From an uncultured Lachnospiraceae bacterium (GTDB lineage Bacteria > Bacillota > Clostridia > Lachnospirales > Lachnospiraceae), in contig CAKRJY010000029.1 of assembly GCA_934352055.1 (NCBI GenBank), positions 1 through 7,105 on the forward strand: 7,105 bases of DNA, read 5' to 3'. Below, piece by piece: positions 1-6,394 of the stretch (the first letter of the stretch is position 1; each line of letters begins with the position of its first letter). Below the pieces are notes generated by a model. It was not told where the DNA came from. It saw only the letters and a program-made list of their open reading frames with translations, and made no database searches. A program made the translations under genes and the position numbers.

Positions 1-627
1 TCCATGGTCATTGACAAAAATAACCTGCATGACTTCAATACAGCCATTTTTATCCGCTTTTTTATGAAAGCGTGTATCGCAGTCATGCTGTTAAGCAAGA
101 CTTTTGACATTGTAATGGCGGTATTTGATGTGGGAAGCCACATCGTTAATTCTGCCGCCGCAGCAATCAGTGGGGAAACCAGTATTGATGTTTCCAGTAC
201 GCTGCAGACGATGTTCAACGAGCAGTTTTCGGAGATGAGCATAGGCGAGCTGTTAGGACTTGGAATGGAGACCATGATCGTCAGTTTATGTATGAAAATC
301 ATGTCAGTCCTGATCACCGTCATTCTTTATGGGCGAATGATTGAAATATATCTTTATGTATCAGTAGCACCCGTTCCCTGTGCAACCGTAACCAACCGGG
401 AATGGGGAACGATTGGAACTAATTATTTTAAGGGACTTTGTGCATTGGCATTTCAGGGATTCTTTATGATGGTGTGCGTCGCAATCTATGCGGTGCTGGT
501 GGCAGGTGTGGCAGTATCCGACAACCTGCATACGGCACTCTGGTCGGTGGCGGCATATACCGTGATTTTATGTTTTTCCCTGTTTAAGACAGGTTCGCTG
601 TCAAAATCTATCTGGAATGCGCACTAA
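1..627 (+). CDS. VirB6/TrbL-like conjugal transfer membrane protein, CD1112-type (5' end outside window)
   Basis: This is a polytopic inner-membrane subunit of a Gram-positive type IV secretion channel, equivalent to VirB6/TrbL, which is thought to line or scaffold the DNA path. The reading frame is open to the left edge. The Met codon at position 4 has no visible ribosome binding site and is probably internal, so only about the last 208 residues are seen; family members are recalled as close to 290. Counting from that Met, hydrophobic segments lie at about 15-42, 90-109, 112-126, 141-170 and 178-194. They are separated by a polar loop at 55-78. The stretch APVPCATVTNREWG (122-135), followed by a Gly/Phe-rich helix, is the block I associate with the CD1112 family. 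The stop at 625-627 overlaps the Shine-Dalgarno of the next gene, indicating co-transcription and probable translational coupling with the PrgI gene. Family assignment is from recalled similarity; a general TrbL-type label is safer than the exact subfamily. Confidence 0.85.
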   Translation, partial: SMVIDKNNLHDFNTAIFIRFFMKACIAVMLLSKTFDIVMAVFDVGSHIVNSAAAAISGETSIDVSSTLQTMFNEQFSEMSIGELLGLGMETMIVSLCMKIMSVLITVILYGRMIEIYLYVSVAPVPCATVTNREWGTIGTNYFKGLCALAFQGFFMMVCVAIYAVLVAGVAVSDNLHTALWSVAAYTVILCFSLFKTGSLSKSIWNAH

Positions 628-633
628 GGGAGG
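626..633 (+). promoter_or_regulatory. Ribosome binding site of the PrgI-family gene, overlapping the upstream stop codon
   Basis: AAGGGAGG lies 6 nt before the ATG at 640. Its first two bases are the last two bases of the TAA stop of the VirB6-like gene. Ribosomes terminating there would sit on the next initiation site, which suggests coupled translation. Confidence 0.8.
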
Positions 634-639
634 AACGAC

Positions 640-1047
640 ATGGCAATATCCGTGCAGGTGCCAAAGGATTTGTCCGGTATCAAGACAAAAGTGGCACTGA
701 ATTTAACAAAGAGACAGATCATCTGTTTCAGTGGTGCGGCAGTAGCCGGGATACCCTTGTATTTTTTAACCAAGGGACTGATCGGAACATCAGCCGCATC
801 ACTTCTTATGATGGGAGCAATGCTTCCATTCTTCTTTTTTGCGATGTATGAGAAAAACGGGTTTCCGGCGGAGAAGATTTTGTATTTTATGCTCCGGCAG
901 AAGATACTCACACCGGGCATAAGACCATACCGGTCAGAGAACTTATACAAGCAGTTGGAAGAAAAAGAAAAATTACGAAGGGAGGTTCGTTATCTTGAAG
1001 AAAAAGCAAAAGGCAGAACCGGAAAGCCGCAGAAAAAGCAGTTATAA
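640..1047 (+). CDS. PrgI-family (VirB3-like) conjugal transfer membrane protein
   Basis: A 135-residue protein of the PrgI family, small double-spanning membrane proteins of Gram-positive conjugation systems that occupy the position of VirB3 beside VirB4. The N-terminus (about 1-25, starting AISVQVPKDLSGI) matches the usual PrgI opening. Two hydrophobic helices follow at about 26-44 and 50-70. The rest is a charged C-terminal region, about 71-135, with a Lys/Glu/Arg-rich probable helix at 100-124 and a basic tail ending KPQKKQL. The ATG is supported by AAGGGAGG 6 nt upstream. The last 53 nt also encode the start of the VirB4 gene in the +1 frame. A VirB3-like protein next to VirB4 fits the known VirB3-VirB4 partnership, in which the small protein docks the ATPase at the membrane; the partnership here is inferred. 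Length and topology are typical for the family. Confidence 0.88.
   Translation: MAISVQVPKDLSGIKTKVALNLTKRQIICFSGAAVAGIPLYFLTKGLIGTSAASLLMMGAMLPFFFFAMYEKNGFPAEKILYFMLRQKILTPGIRPYRSENLYKQLEEKEKLRREVRYLEEKAKGRTGKPQKKQL
978..985 (+). promoter_or_regulatory. Ribosome binding site fixing the TTG start of the VirB4 gene
   Basis: AAGGGAGG lies 9 nt before the TTG at 995, inside the coding sequence of the PrgI-family gene. It is the only good ribosome binding site near the beginning of the VirB4 frame. The first in-frame ATG comes only at about 1193, which would remove roughly 66 residues. This site therefore decides the TTG start. Confidence 0.8.
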
Positions 1048-3466
1048 GGGCAATAGCAGGAATAACAGTAAAAGCGGTGGTCTTACCTTTTCAGAAAAGA
1101 AGCGTCTTATACAGTTGAAACATATTTTATCGGGAAAGAGCAATGAGAAAGAAAAGCCGACTACCGCACAAAGGACGATCACTTTTGAAAAGATGTTCCG
1201 GGACGGTATCTGTCAGGTCAGCCACCGTTATTATACAAAGATGGTGGAATTTTTTGATATAAACTATTCGCTTCTGGAAGTGGATGAGCAGGCGGATATA
1301 CTGGCACAGTACAGTAAGCTCATCAATTATTTTGATCCGTCTGTGAGGTTTGAACTGGTGCTTTTCAACAGGCAGGTCAACGAACAGATGCTTACAGAAC
1401 AGTTTGACATTCCGTGGCAGGAGGATGATTTTAACGATATTCGTGAAGAATATACGGAAATGTTAAAGAAGCAGGCGGCAAAGGGAAACAATGGTATTAT
1501 CAAATCAAAATATCTGATTTTTGGTGTAGAAAGCAACGGCTACAAGGAAGCCAAGAGCCGCCTTAACAACATTGAAAAAGATGTCATACGAAACTTAAAC
1601 AACATAGGAACCCTTGCGAGGGGACTGGACGGAAAGGAAAGACTGCGTATCCTGCATGAATATTTTAACCAGGATACCATGGAGCCTTTCCGTTTTTCAT
1701 TTAAGGATCTGGCAGAATCCGGTAAGTCGGTCAAGGACTATATTGCACCGCCGGGATTTGATTTCCGCTATCCGAACCGCTTCAAGTCGGGAAATATGTA
1801 TGGCTGCGTATCCTATCTGGATATTATCGCACCGAAATTTACAGACGAGTTGATCAAGCAGCTTCTTGATATTGATGCCAACCTTACGATTTCCATGCAC
1901 ATGCAGACGGAAGATCCGGTAAAGGCAATCAAGAAGTTAAAAGCGGTCATTTCCAATATCCAGAAAATGAAGATCGAGGAACAGAAAAAGGCAGTCCGCA
2001 GTGGGTATGACATGGATATTTTACCGACGGACATTGTGACCTATGAAAAGGACACGCTGGAATTTCTGGATGACCTGAATACGAGCAACCAGAAGATGAT
2101 CAACATGACATTTCTTATTACCTGCTATGGCAGAACCAAGCGGGAATTGGAGAGCTTAATGCAGAGGGTGTCCGGTATCATTCAGCAGGCAAACTGTGAT
2201 TTACGCTGTTTGCAGTATTTACAGGAGCAGGGCCTTATGGCATCTGCGCCGATTGGCTGCAATGAGACCGGAATTGAGCGTACCCTTTCCACAAAGAGTA
2301 CCGCAATCTTAGTACCATTCTGCACGCAGGAGTTATTTATGCCTGCACCGGCAATCTATTACGGATTAAATGCACTCAGCAACAACATGATTATGGCAGA
2401 CCGCAAAAGGCTCCGTACACCAAACGGAGTTATCTTAGGTACTCCCGGAAGTGGTAAGAGTTTTAGTGCAAAGCGTGAGATTTTAAGCTGTTTTCTTATC
2501 ACAAAGGACGATATTATCATCTGCGATCCGGAGGGAGAGTATTTTGCTCTTGTGGCAGCACTACATGGACAGGTGGTAAAACTTGCCACCAATTCCAAAG
2601 ACTATCTGAACCCTATGGATATTCAGTTGAGCCATAAGGGGGATAAGGAAGCGTTAAAGCTGAAATCCGATTTTATTATTACTCTGTGTGACCTGATTGC
2701 AGGCGGCAAGGATGGATTGCAGAACGATGAAAAAGGTATCATCGACGAGTGTATCCGTCATATTTATGATAAGTATTTTGAAAATCCGGTGCCGGAAAAT
2801 ATGCCGCTGCTGGAAGATTTATATGATGCCCTGTTAGCACACAAAAATCCAAAGGCGGAGCGTATCGCAAACAGCCTTGTGCTGTATGTGCATGGTTCCC
2901 AGAATTACTTCAACCACCATACCAATGTGGACAGCGGCAACCGTATCATGTGCTTTGACATCAGAGACTTGGGAAATCAGTTAAAGGAACTTGGAATGTT
3001 GATCGTGCAGGATGCGGTTTGGAACAGGGTATCGCAGAACAGGGAGCGAAAGCTTGCTACCCGTTATTACTGTGATGAGTTCCACCTTCTTCTGAAGGAG
3101 AAGCAGACAGCTATTTATTCCGTGGAAATCTGGAAGCGATTTAGAAAATGGGGTGGTATTCCGACAGGTTTGACGCAGAATGTGGGCGATTTTCTTCGTT
3201 CTGAGGAGATTGAGGGTATTTTGGGAAATAGTGATTTTGTGTATCTGTTAAACCAGAATGCCAAGGATCAGGCAATCTTAGCGGATAAACTGGGACTTTC
3301 TGATAAACAGCTTTCCTATGTTACCAATTCCGAGCCGGGAAGTGGTCTGATACTGTTTGATAACGTGGTAATCCCGTTCGTGGATAAATACCCGACAGAC
3401 ACAAAGACTTACAAGATCATGAATACTAAGCCGGAGGAATCGATGCAGAAGGAGGACGCAGTATAA
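995..3466 (+). CDS. virB4: VirB4-like conjugal transfer ATPase, CD1110-type
   Basis: An 823-residue VirB4/TraE-type ATPase, the cytoplasmic motor that energises assembly and substrate passage in type IV secretion channels. The first 60 residues are Lys/Ser/Arg-rich and probably flexible. The region of about 60-450 fits the VirB4 (CagE/TrbE) N-terminal domain, and about 460-800 is the RecA-like ATPase core. Walker A is GTPGSGKS at 482-489 with the catalytic Lys at 488. A DPEGEY motif follows at 511-516. Walker B ends in the acidic pair D694-E695 (context YYCDEFHLL). A downstream TGLTQNV motif carries Q728. All key nucleotide-binding residues are present, so the enzyme looks active. The start is TTG, supported by AAGGGAGG 9 nt upstream, and the gene overlaps the PrgI gene by 53 nt. 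The TAA stop directly abuts the ATG of the hydrolase gene. No membrane helix is evident; membrane attachment probably comes through the VirB3-like neighbour. The assignment is firm; the subfamily name is from recall. Confidence 0.95.
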   Translation: MKKKQKAEPESRRKSSYKGNSRNNSKSGGLTFSEKKRLIQLKHILSGKSNEKEKPTTAQRTITFEKMFRDGICQVSHRYYTKMVEFFDINYSLLEVDEQADILAQYSKLINYFDPSVRFELVLFNRQVNEQMLTEQFDIPWQEDDFNDIREEYTEMLKKQAAKGNNGIIKSKYLIFGVESNGYKEAKSRLNNIEKDVIRNLNNIGTLARGLDGKERLRILHEYFNQDTMEPFRFSFKDLAESGKSVKDYIAPPGFDFRYPNRFKSGNMYGCVSYLDIIAPKFTDELIKQLLDIDANLTISMHMQTEDPVKAIKKLKAVISNIQKMKIEEQKKAVRSGYDMDILPTDIVTYEKDTLEFLDDLNTSNQKMINMTFLITCYGRTKRELESLMQRVSGIIQQANCDLRCLQYLQEQGLMASAPIGCNETGIERTLSTKSTAILVPFCTQELFMPAPAIYYGLNALSNNMIMADRKRLRTPNGVILGTPGSGKSFSAKREILSCFLITKDDIIICDPEGEYFALVAALHGQVVKLATNSKDYLNPMDIQLSHKGDKEALKLKSDFIITLCDLIAGGKDGLQNDEKGIIDECIRHIYDKYFENPVPENMPLLEDLYDALLAHKNPKAERIANSLVLYVHGSQNYFNHHTNVDSGNRIMCFDIRDLGNQLKELGMLIVQDAVWNRVSQNRERKLATRYYCDEFHLLLKEKQTAIYSVEIWKRFRKWGGIPTGLTQNVGDFLRSEEIEGILGNSDFVYLLNQNAKDQAILADKLGLSDKQLSYVTNSEPGSGLILFDNVVIPFVDKYPTDTKTYKIMNTKPEESMQKEDAV
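3449..3455 (+). promoter_or_regulatory. Ribosome binding site of the hydrolase gene, inside the VirB4 coding end
   Basis: AAGGAGG lies 11 nt before the ATG at 3467 and is embedded in the last codons of the VirB4 gene. Stop TAA (3464-3466) and start ATG (3467-3469) touch without a gap, a stop-start junction typical of coupled translation. The spacer is a little longer than at the other genes here. Confidence 0.75.
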
Positions 3467-6112
3467 ATGGCGGAAAAGAGACAGAAGAAGCAGGCGGCAA
3501 AGGCATTTGAAAAAGAGGCATTTTCCAAAGACAAGGAAGTGACTGGAGCAAAACATACAGAACACAGGCAGGATAACACCTTTTCAGAAGAAAATCATTT
3601 TCATGCCAATGAGAAGCCTGTGAGCAATCTGCCAAGGGATGCGAACTATGGCAGTCATACAAGAAAAGAAGGCGATAAAAGGAAGCATTATTGTCAACAG
3701 AAGCAGGACACTTCTGGTCACAATGTCCAGAAGTCGGAAGCCGAAGCGGAAAAGGCATTCTTAAAGGAAAACAGCTTCATGCAGGAGGATCAATCAGAAG
3801 AATTTGACACGGGTTCTGACAGTACGATGGAAAATGAGGTTCATGTCAGGGACACCTACCAACGGTCTGAGGAAAAAGGAAAATATCACAAAGGGCGTGT
3901 GCAGAGAGAACACGCACACAGAGAGCGTGCGAAGTCAGAAAATACAAAGCAGTCCGATTATGGAGATTTCCAGACAAAGGATGCCACATTTTCGCAGGGG
4001 CAGGCGGAAAAATTTACCGACAAAAAAGTACAGAAGGCTTTTGATAAGTCAGAAAAGAACCGCCGGAAGTTACAGAAGGCAAAGGACAAGATGCCGAAAA
4101 AGCGGCAGTATGAGATGAAGCGTGTCTTTGATGAACAGACCGGAAAAGCAAAATATGTGGTTGTCCCTGTGGATGTGGAGAAGCCATTTAAGCAGGATAG
4201 TCTTGGAAAGACTGCGGTTCATAAACTGCAAACCGAAAATATGTATTTTGTGCATCGTAAGATTGCAGAAACAGAAAAGGACAATTCTGCGGTGGAGGGC
4301 GCACACAAGACGGAACAGCGTGCCGAGGATATTTACCATTATATGAAATACCACAGAAAGAGCAAGGCACAGAGAAAGCGTGACCGCTTAGAGCGATTGC
4401 AGAAAAAGCAGGTCACAGCAGATATGAAGCTGGAGTATGAGAAATTCATCAGTGAAAATCCACATCTAAAGGGCAACAGTCCAAAGAAACAGTTACAAAG
4501 GCAGCTACAGAAACAGCGCATCAAGCGTGAGTATGCCAAGGCAAGGCGGGCAGGAGCAGAAGCCAAGACTGCAAAGGAAACATTTACAAAGACAGCCAAT
4601 GCTGCAACCGGGATTGCAAAGAAGTTACAGGAAATTGCCACGAAAAATAAAACACTGATTATCACAGTGGGTATTTTTGCACTTCTGCTCATTATGATCA
4701 TGTCGGCACTATCAAGCTGCGGTTCCATGTTTACCGGAACTGTGACAACAACGATGGCAAGCACATATCTTAGCCTTCCGGCAGAGATTGATGAAGCAGA
4801 TTTATCTTTTACAGAAAAGGAAATGGAACTGCAAAATAAGATTGACCGGATTGAAACTGATTATCCGGGATATGATGAATACGATTATAACCTTGGTGCA
4901 ATCGGGCATGATCCGTACACACTGATCAGTTATCTTTCCGCAGTCCATACGGAATTTACTGCCGCAGGAATAGAGAGTGAGATTCAGGAATTATTTGATG
5001 CCATGTATTCACTCACTACCGAGGAAGTAGAGGAAACACGGACAAGGACAGTCACAAAGACCGGAACCAGAATAGTAACAAATCCGGACGGGACTACCCG
5101 TACCGAGGAATACGAGTATGAGGAGGAAGAAGAATATACCGTAACAATTCTTCGTGTCACACTTACGGTCACACCGCTTGAGAGCATTGTAGCCGGACGC
5201 ATGGACAGCGAACAGACGGAAATTTTTGGAGCCTATACGGAGACAAAAGGCGGCTTGCAGGTCTTTGCTTCTCCGATTGATTATTACTGGTATTACTATA
5301 TCAGCAGTTATTATGGCTACCGGAAAAATCCAAACACAGGAGACGAGGAGATTCACAGGGGTGTGGATATAGCAGTACCGACTGGAACCATGGTACATGC
5401 AGCACATGACGGAACGGTTATGGAAGCGGCTTACGATTCCTATTATGGGAATTATGTGGTGATTACGGACAGTAAGGGATATACCACAAAATATGCCCAC
5501 ATGGACAGCTTAAATGTGTCCGCAGGACAGAGTGTCAAAAAGGGTGACGATATAGGCAAAAGCGGAAATACAGGAAGCAGTACCGGAAGCCACCTTCATA
5601 TCGAATGTTTGTATAACGGGGAGTATTATAACCCGTTATTTTACTTTGAAGCAGGAGAGCAGACCATTTATGGGGAAACACCGGGCGGCACCGGAGGAGG
5701 AACCGGCAATGTGATACCACCGGAATCTTATGATGATGCAACCGTACAGACGCTTATGCGTGAAGCAAACAGGTATCTGGGAATGCCATACACCTTTGGA
5801 GGAACAGCTCCGGCAAGTTTTGACTGTTCAGGCTTTGTATGTTGGGTATTTACAAACAGCGGCGTACATAACCTGCCAAGAACCACCGCACAGGGCATTT
5901 ATGACCAGTGTACTCCGGTATCAGCGGCAGACGCAAAGGCAGGGGATATTATCTTTTTTACCGGAACTTATAATGCGGGACGTCCGGTTACACACGTTGG
6001 CATTTACTGCGGAAACGGTACGATGGTGCATTGTGGCGATCCAATCCAGTACACCTCAATCAATACCTCTTACTGGCAGAGCCATTTTTATGGTTTTGGA
6101 AGATTGAATTAG
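3467..6112 (+). CDS. CD1108-type membrane-anchored cell-wall hydrolase with M23 and NlpC/P60 domains
   Basis: This 881-residue protein is probably the peptidoglycan-opening enzyme of the transfer channel, filling the VirB1 role. Residues 1-396 are very hydrophilic and rich in Lys, Glu, Gln and Arg, with no signal peptide, so they should stay in the cytoplasm. Residues 397-415 form one membrane helix, followed at once by a lipobox-like LSSC (415-418). An extracellular region at about 420-596 includes DYPGYDEYDY (465-474) and a Thr/Arg/Glu-rich probable beta hairpin (519-571). A peptidase M23/LytM domain spans about 598-726. Its predicted zinc ligands are H630, D634 and H711, and its probable catalytic histidines are H678 and H709. 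A Gly-rich linker (728-755) leads to an NlpC/P60 domain (756-881) with C787 (FDCSGF), H843 and H855 (VHCGD). Both active sites look complete. M23 enzymes usually cut peptide cross-bridges and NlpC/P60 enzymes cut stem peptides. The specificity here is unknown. The segments at 439-463 and QRIKREYAKA near 348-357 agree with the CD1108 mobile-element family as I recall it. Confidence 0.92.
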   Translation: MAEKRQKKQAAKAFEKEAFSKDKEVTGAKHTEHRQDNTFSEENHFHANEKPVSNLPRDANYGSHTRKEGDKRKHYCQQKQDTSGHNVQKSEAEAEKAFLKENSFMQEDQSEEFDTGSDSTMENEVHVRDTYQRSEEKGKYHKGRVQREHAHRERAKSENTKQSDYGDFQTKDATFSQGQAEKFTDKKVQKAFDKSEKNRRKLQKAKDKMPKKRQYEMKRVFDEQTGKAKYVVVPVDVEKPFKQDSLGKTAVHKLQTENMYFVHRKIAETEKDNSAVEGAHKTEQRAEDIYHYMKYHRKSKAQRKRDRLERLQKKQVTADMKLEYEKFISENPHLKGNSPKKQLQRQLQKQRIKREYAKARRAGAEAKTAKETFTKTANAATGIAKKLQEIATKNKTLIITVGIFALLLIMIMSALSSCGSMFTGTVTTTMASTYLSLPAEIDEADLSFTEKEMELQNKIDRIETDYPGYDEYDYNLGAIGHDPYTLISYLSAVHTEFTAAGIESEIQELFDAMYSLTTEEVEETRTRTVTKTGTRIVTNPDGTTRTEEYEYEEEEEYTVTILRVTLTVTPLESIVAGRMDSEQTEIFGAYTETKGGLQVFASPIDYYWYYYISSYYGYRKNPNTGDEEIHRGVDIAVPTGTMVHAAHDGTVMEAAYDSYYGNYVVITDSKGYTTKYAHMDSLNVSAGQSVKKGDDIGKSGNTGSSTGSHLHIECLYNGEYYNPLFYFEAGEQTIYGETPGGTGGGTGNVIPPESYDDATVQTLMREANRYLGMPYTFGGTAPASFDCSGFVCWVFTNSGVHNLPRTTAQGIYDQCTPVSAADAKAGDIIFFTGTYNAGRPVTHVGIYCGNGTMVHCGDPIQYTSINTSYWQSHFYGFGRLN

Positions 6113-6114
6113 CG

Positions 6115-6122
6115 AAGGGAGG
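6115..6122 (+). promoter_or_regulatory. Ribosome binding site fixing the TTG start of the DUF4315-type gene
   Basis: AAGGGAGG lies 8 nt before the TTG at 6131, in the 18-nt gap after the hydrolase stop (TAG, 6110-6112). The next in-frame ATG codon is about 100 nt downstream and would remove a large part of the coiled coil, so this site supports the TTG start. It is the third identical octamer in the window. Confidence 0.8.
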
Positions 6123-6130
6123 AATTATTT

Positions 6131-6394
6131 TTGTCAGTAGAGCGAATCAATTCACAGCTTAAAAAGGTCAGGGAGCAGATAGCACAGCTACAGGCAAAGG
6201 AAAAAGACCTTGCAGAGCAGAAACAGATGGCGGAGGATGCCGAAGCCATGAAGATCATACGAAAATATAAAATCTCATCCGAGCGATTGCAGATGCTTAA
6301 TAAGCTCAATGAGGATGAAGTTAGAAATTTATTACAGAAACGGGAACAGGAAAAGGAGGATTCGACCAATGAAAATGAAGAAGTTATCCGTTAA
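6131..6394 (+). CDS. DUF4315-type small coiled-coil protein of the conjugation module
   Basis: A small soluble protein of 87 residues with no signal peptide or membrane segment. Residues 1-45 (starting SVERINSQLKKVREQI) are a heptad-like, highly charged probable coiled coil. A second helical part at about 50-75 contains SSERLQMLNKLNEDEV, and the tail is acidic. Size, composition and position between a CD1108-type hydrolase and a CD1107-type surface protein match the DUF4315 family found in Tn1549-like elements. Its biochemical role is not known to me. The gene starts at TTG with a strong ribosome binding site and overlaps the next gene by 26 nt. A structural or adaptor role in the transfer apparatus is a guess based only on the coiled coil and the neighbours. 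Confidence 0.85.
   Translation: MSVERINSQLKKVREQIAQLQAKEKDLAEQKQMAEDAEAMKIIRKYKISSERLQMLNKLNEDEVRNLLQKREQEKEDSTNENEEVIR
6352..6359 (+). promoter_or_regulatory. Ribosome binding site of the CD1107-type surface protein gene
   Basis: AAAGGAGG lies 9 nt before the ATG at 6369 and is inside the end of the DUF4315-type gene. It supports ATG 6369 as the start of the last, incomplete gene and indicates that the two genes are read from one message. Confidence 0.75.

Noticed and set aside
1..12. ATG at position 4 as the true start of the first gene
   Set aside because: The frame is open to the window edge, there is no room for or sign of a ribosome binding site, and family members extend further at the N-terminus.
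1465..3504. The same 18-nt run, beginning agaagcagg, in the VirB4 gene (near 1467) and at the start of the hydrolase gene (near 3485)
   Set aside because: Both copies encode the common basic motif KKQAAK with the same preferred codons. There are no flanking matches, so a recombination or regulatory repeat is not supported.
4339..4764. 141-codon minus-strand open frame with hydrophobic stretches
   Set aside because: Antisense to the hydrolase membrane-helix region; the hydrophobicity mirrors Lys/Gln-rich codons read backwards. No translation signals seen.
5009..5500. 163-codon open frame on the minus strand
   Set aside because: It lies fully antisense to the M23 region of the hydrolase, has no ribosome binding site or recognisable domain, and its composition (Ile/Cys/Ser-rich) is what reverse reading of this gene would give.
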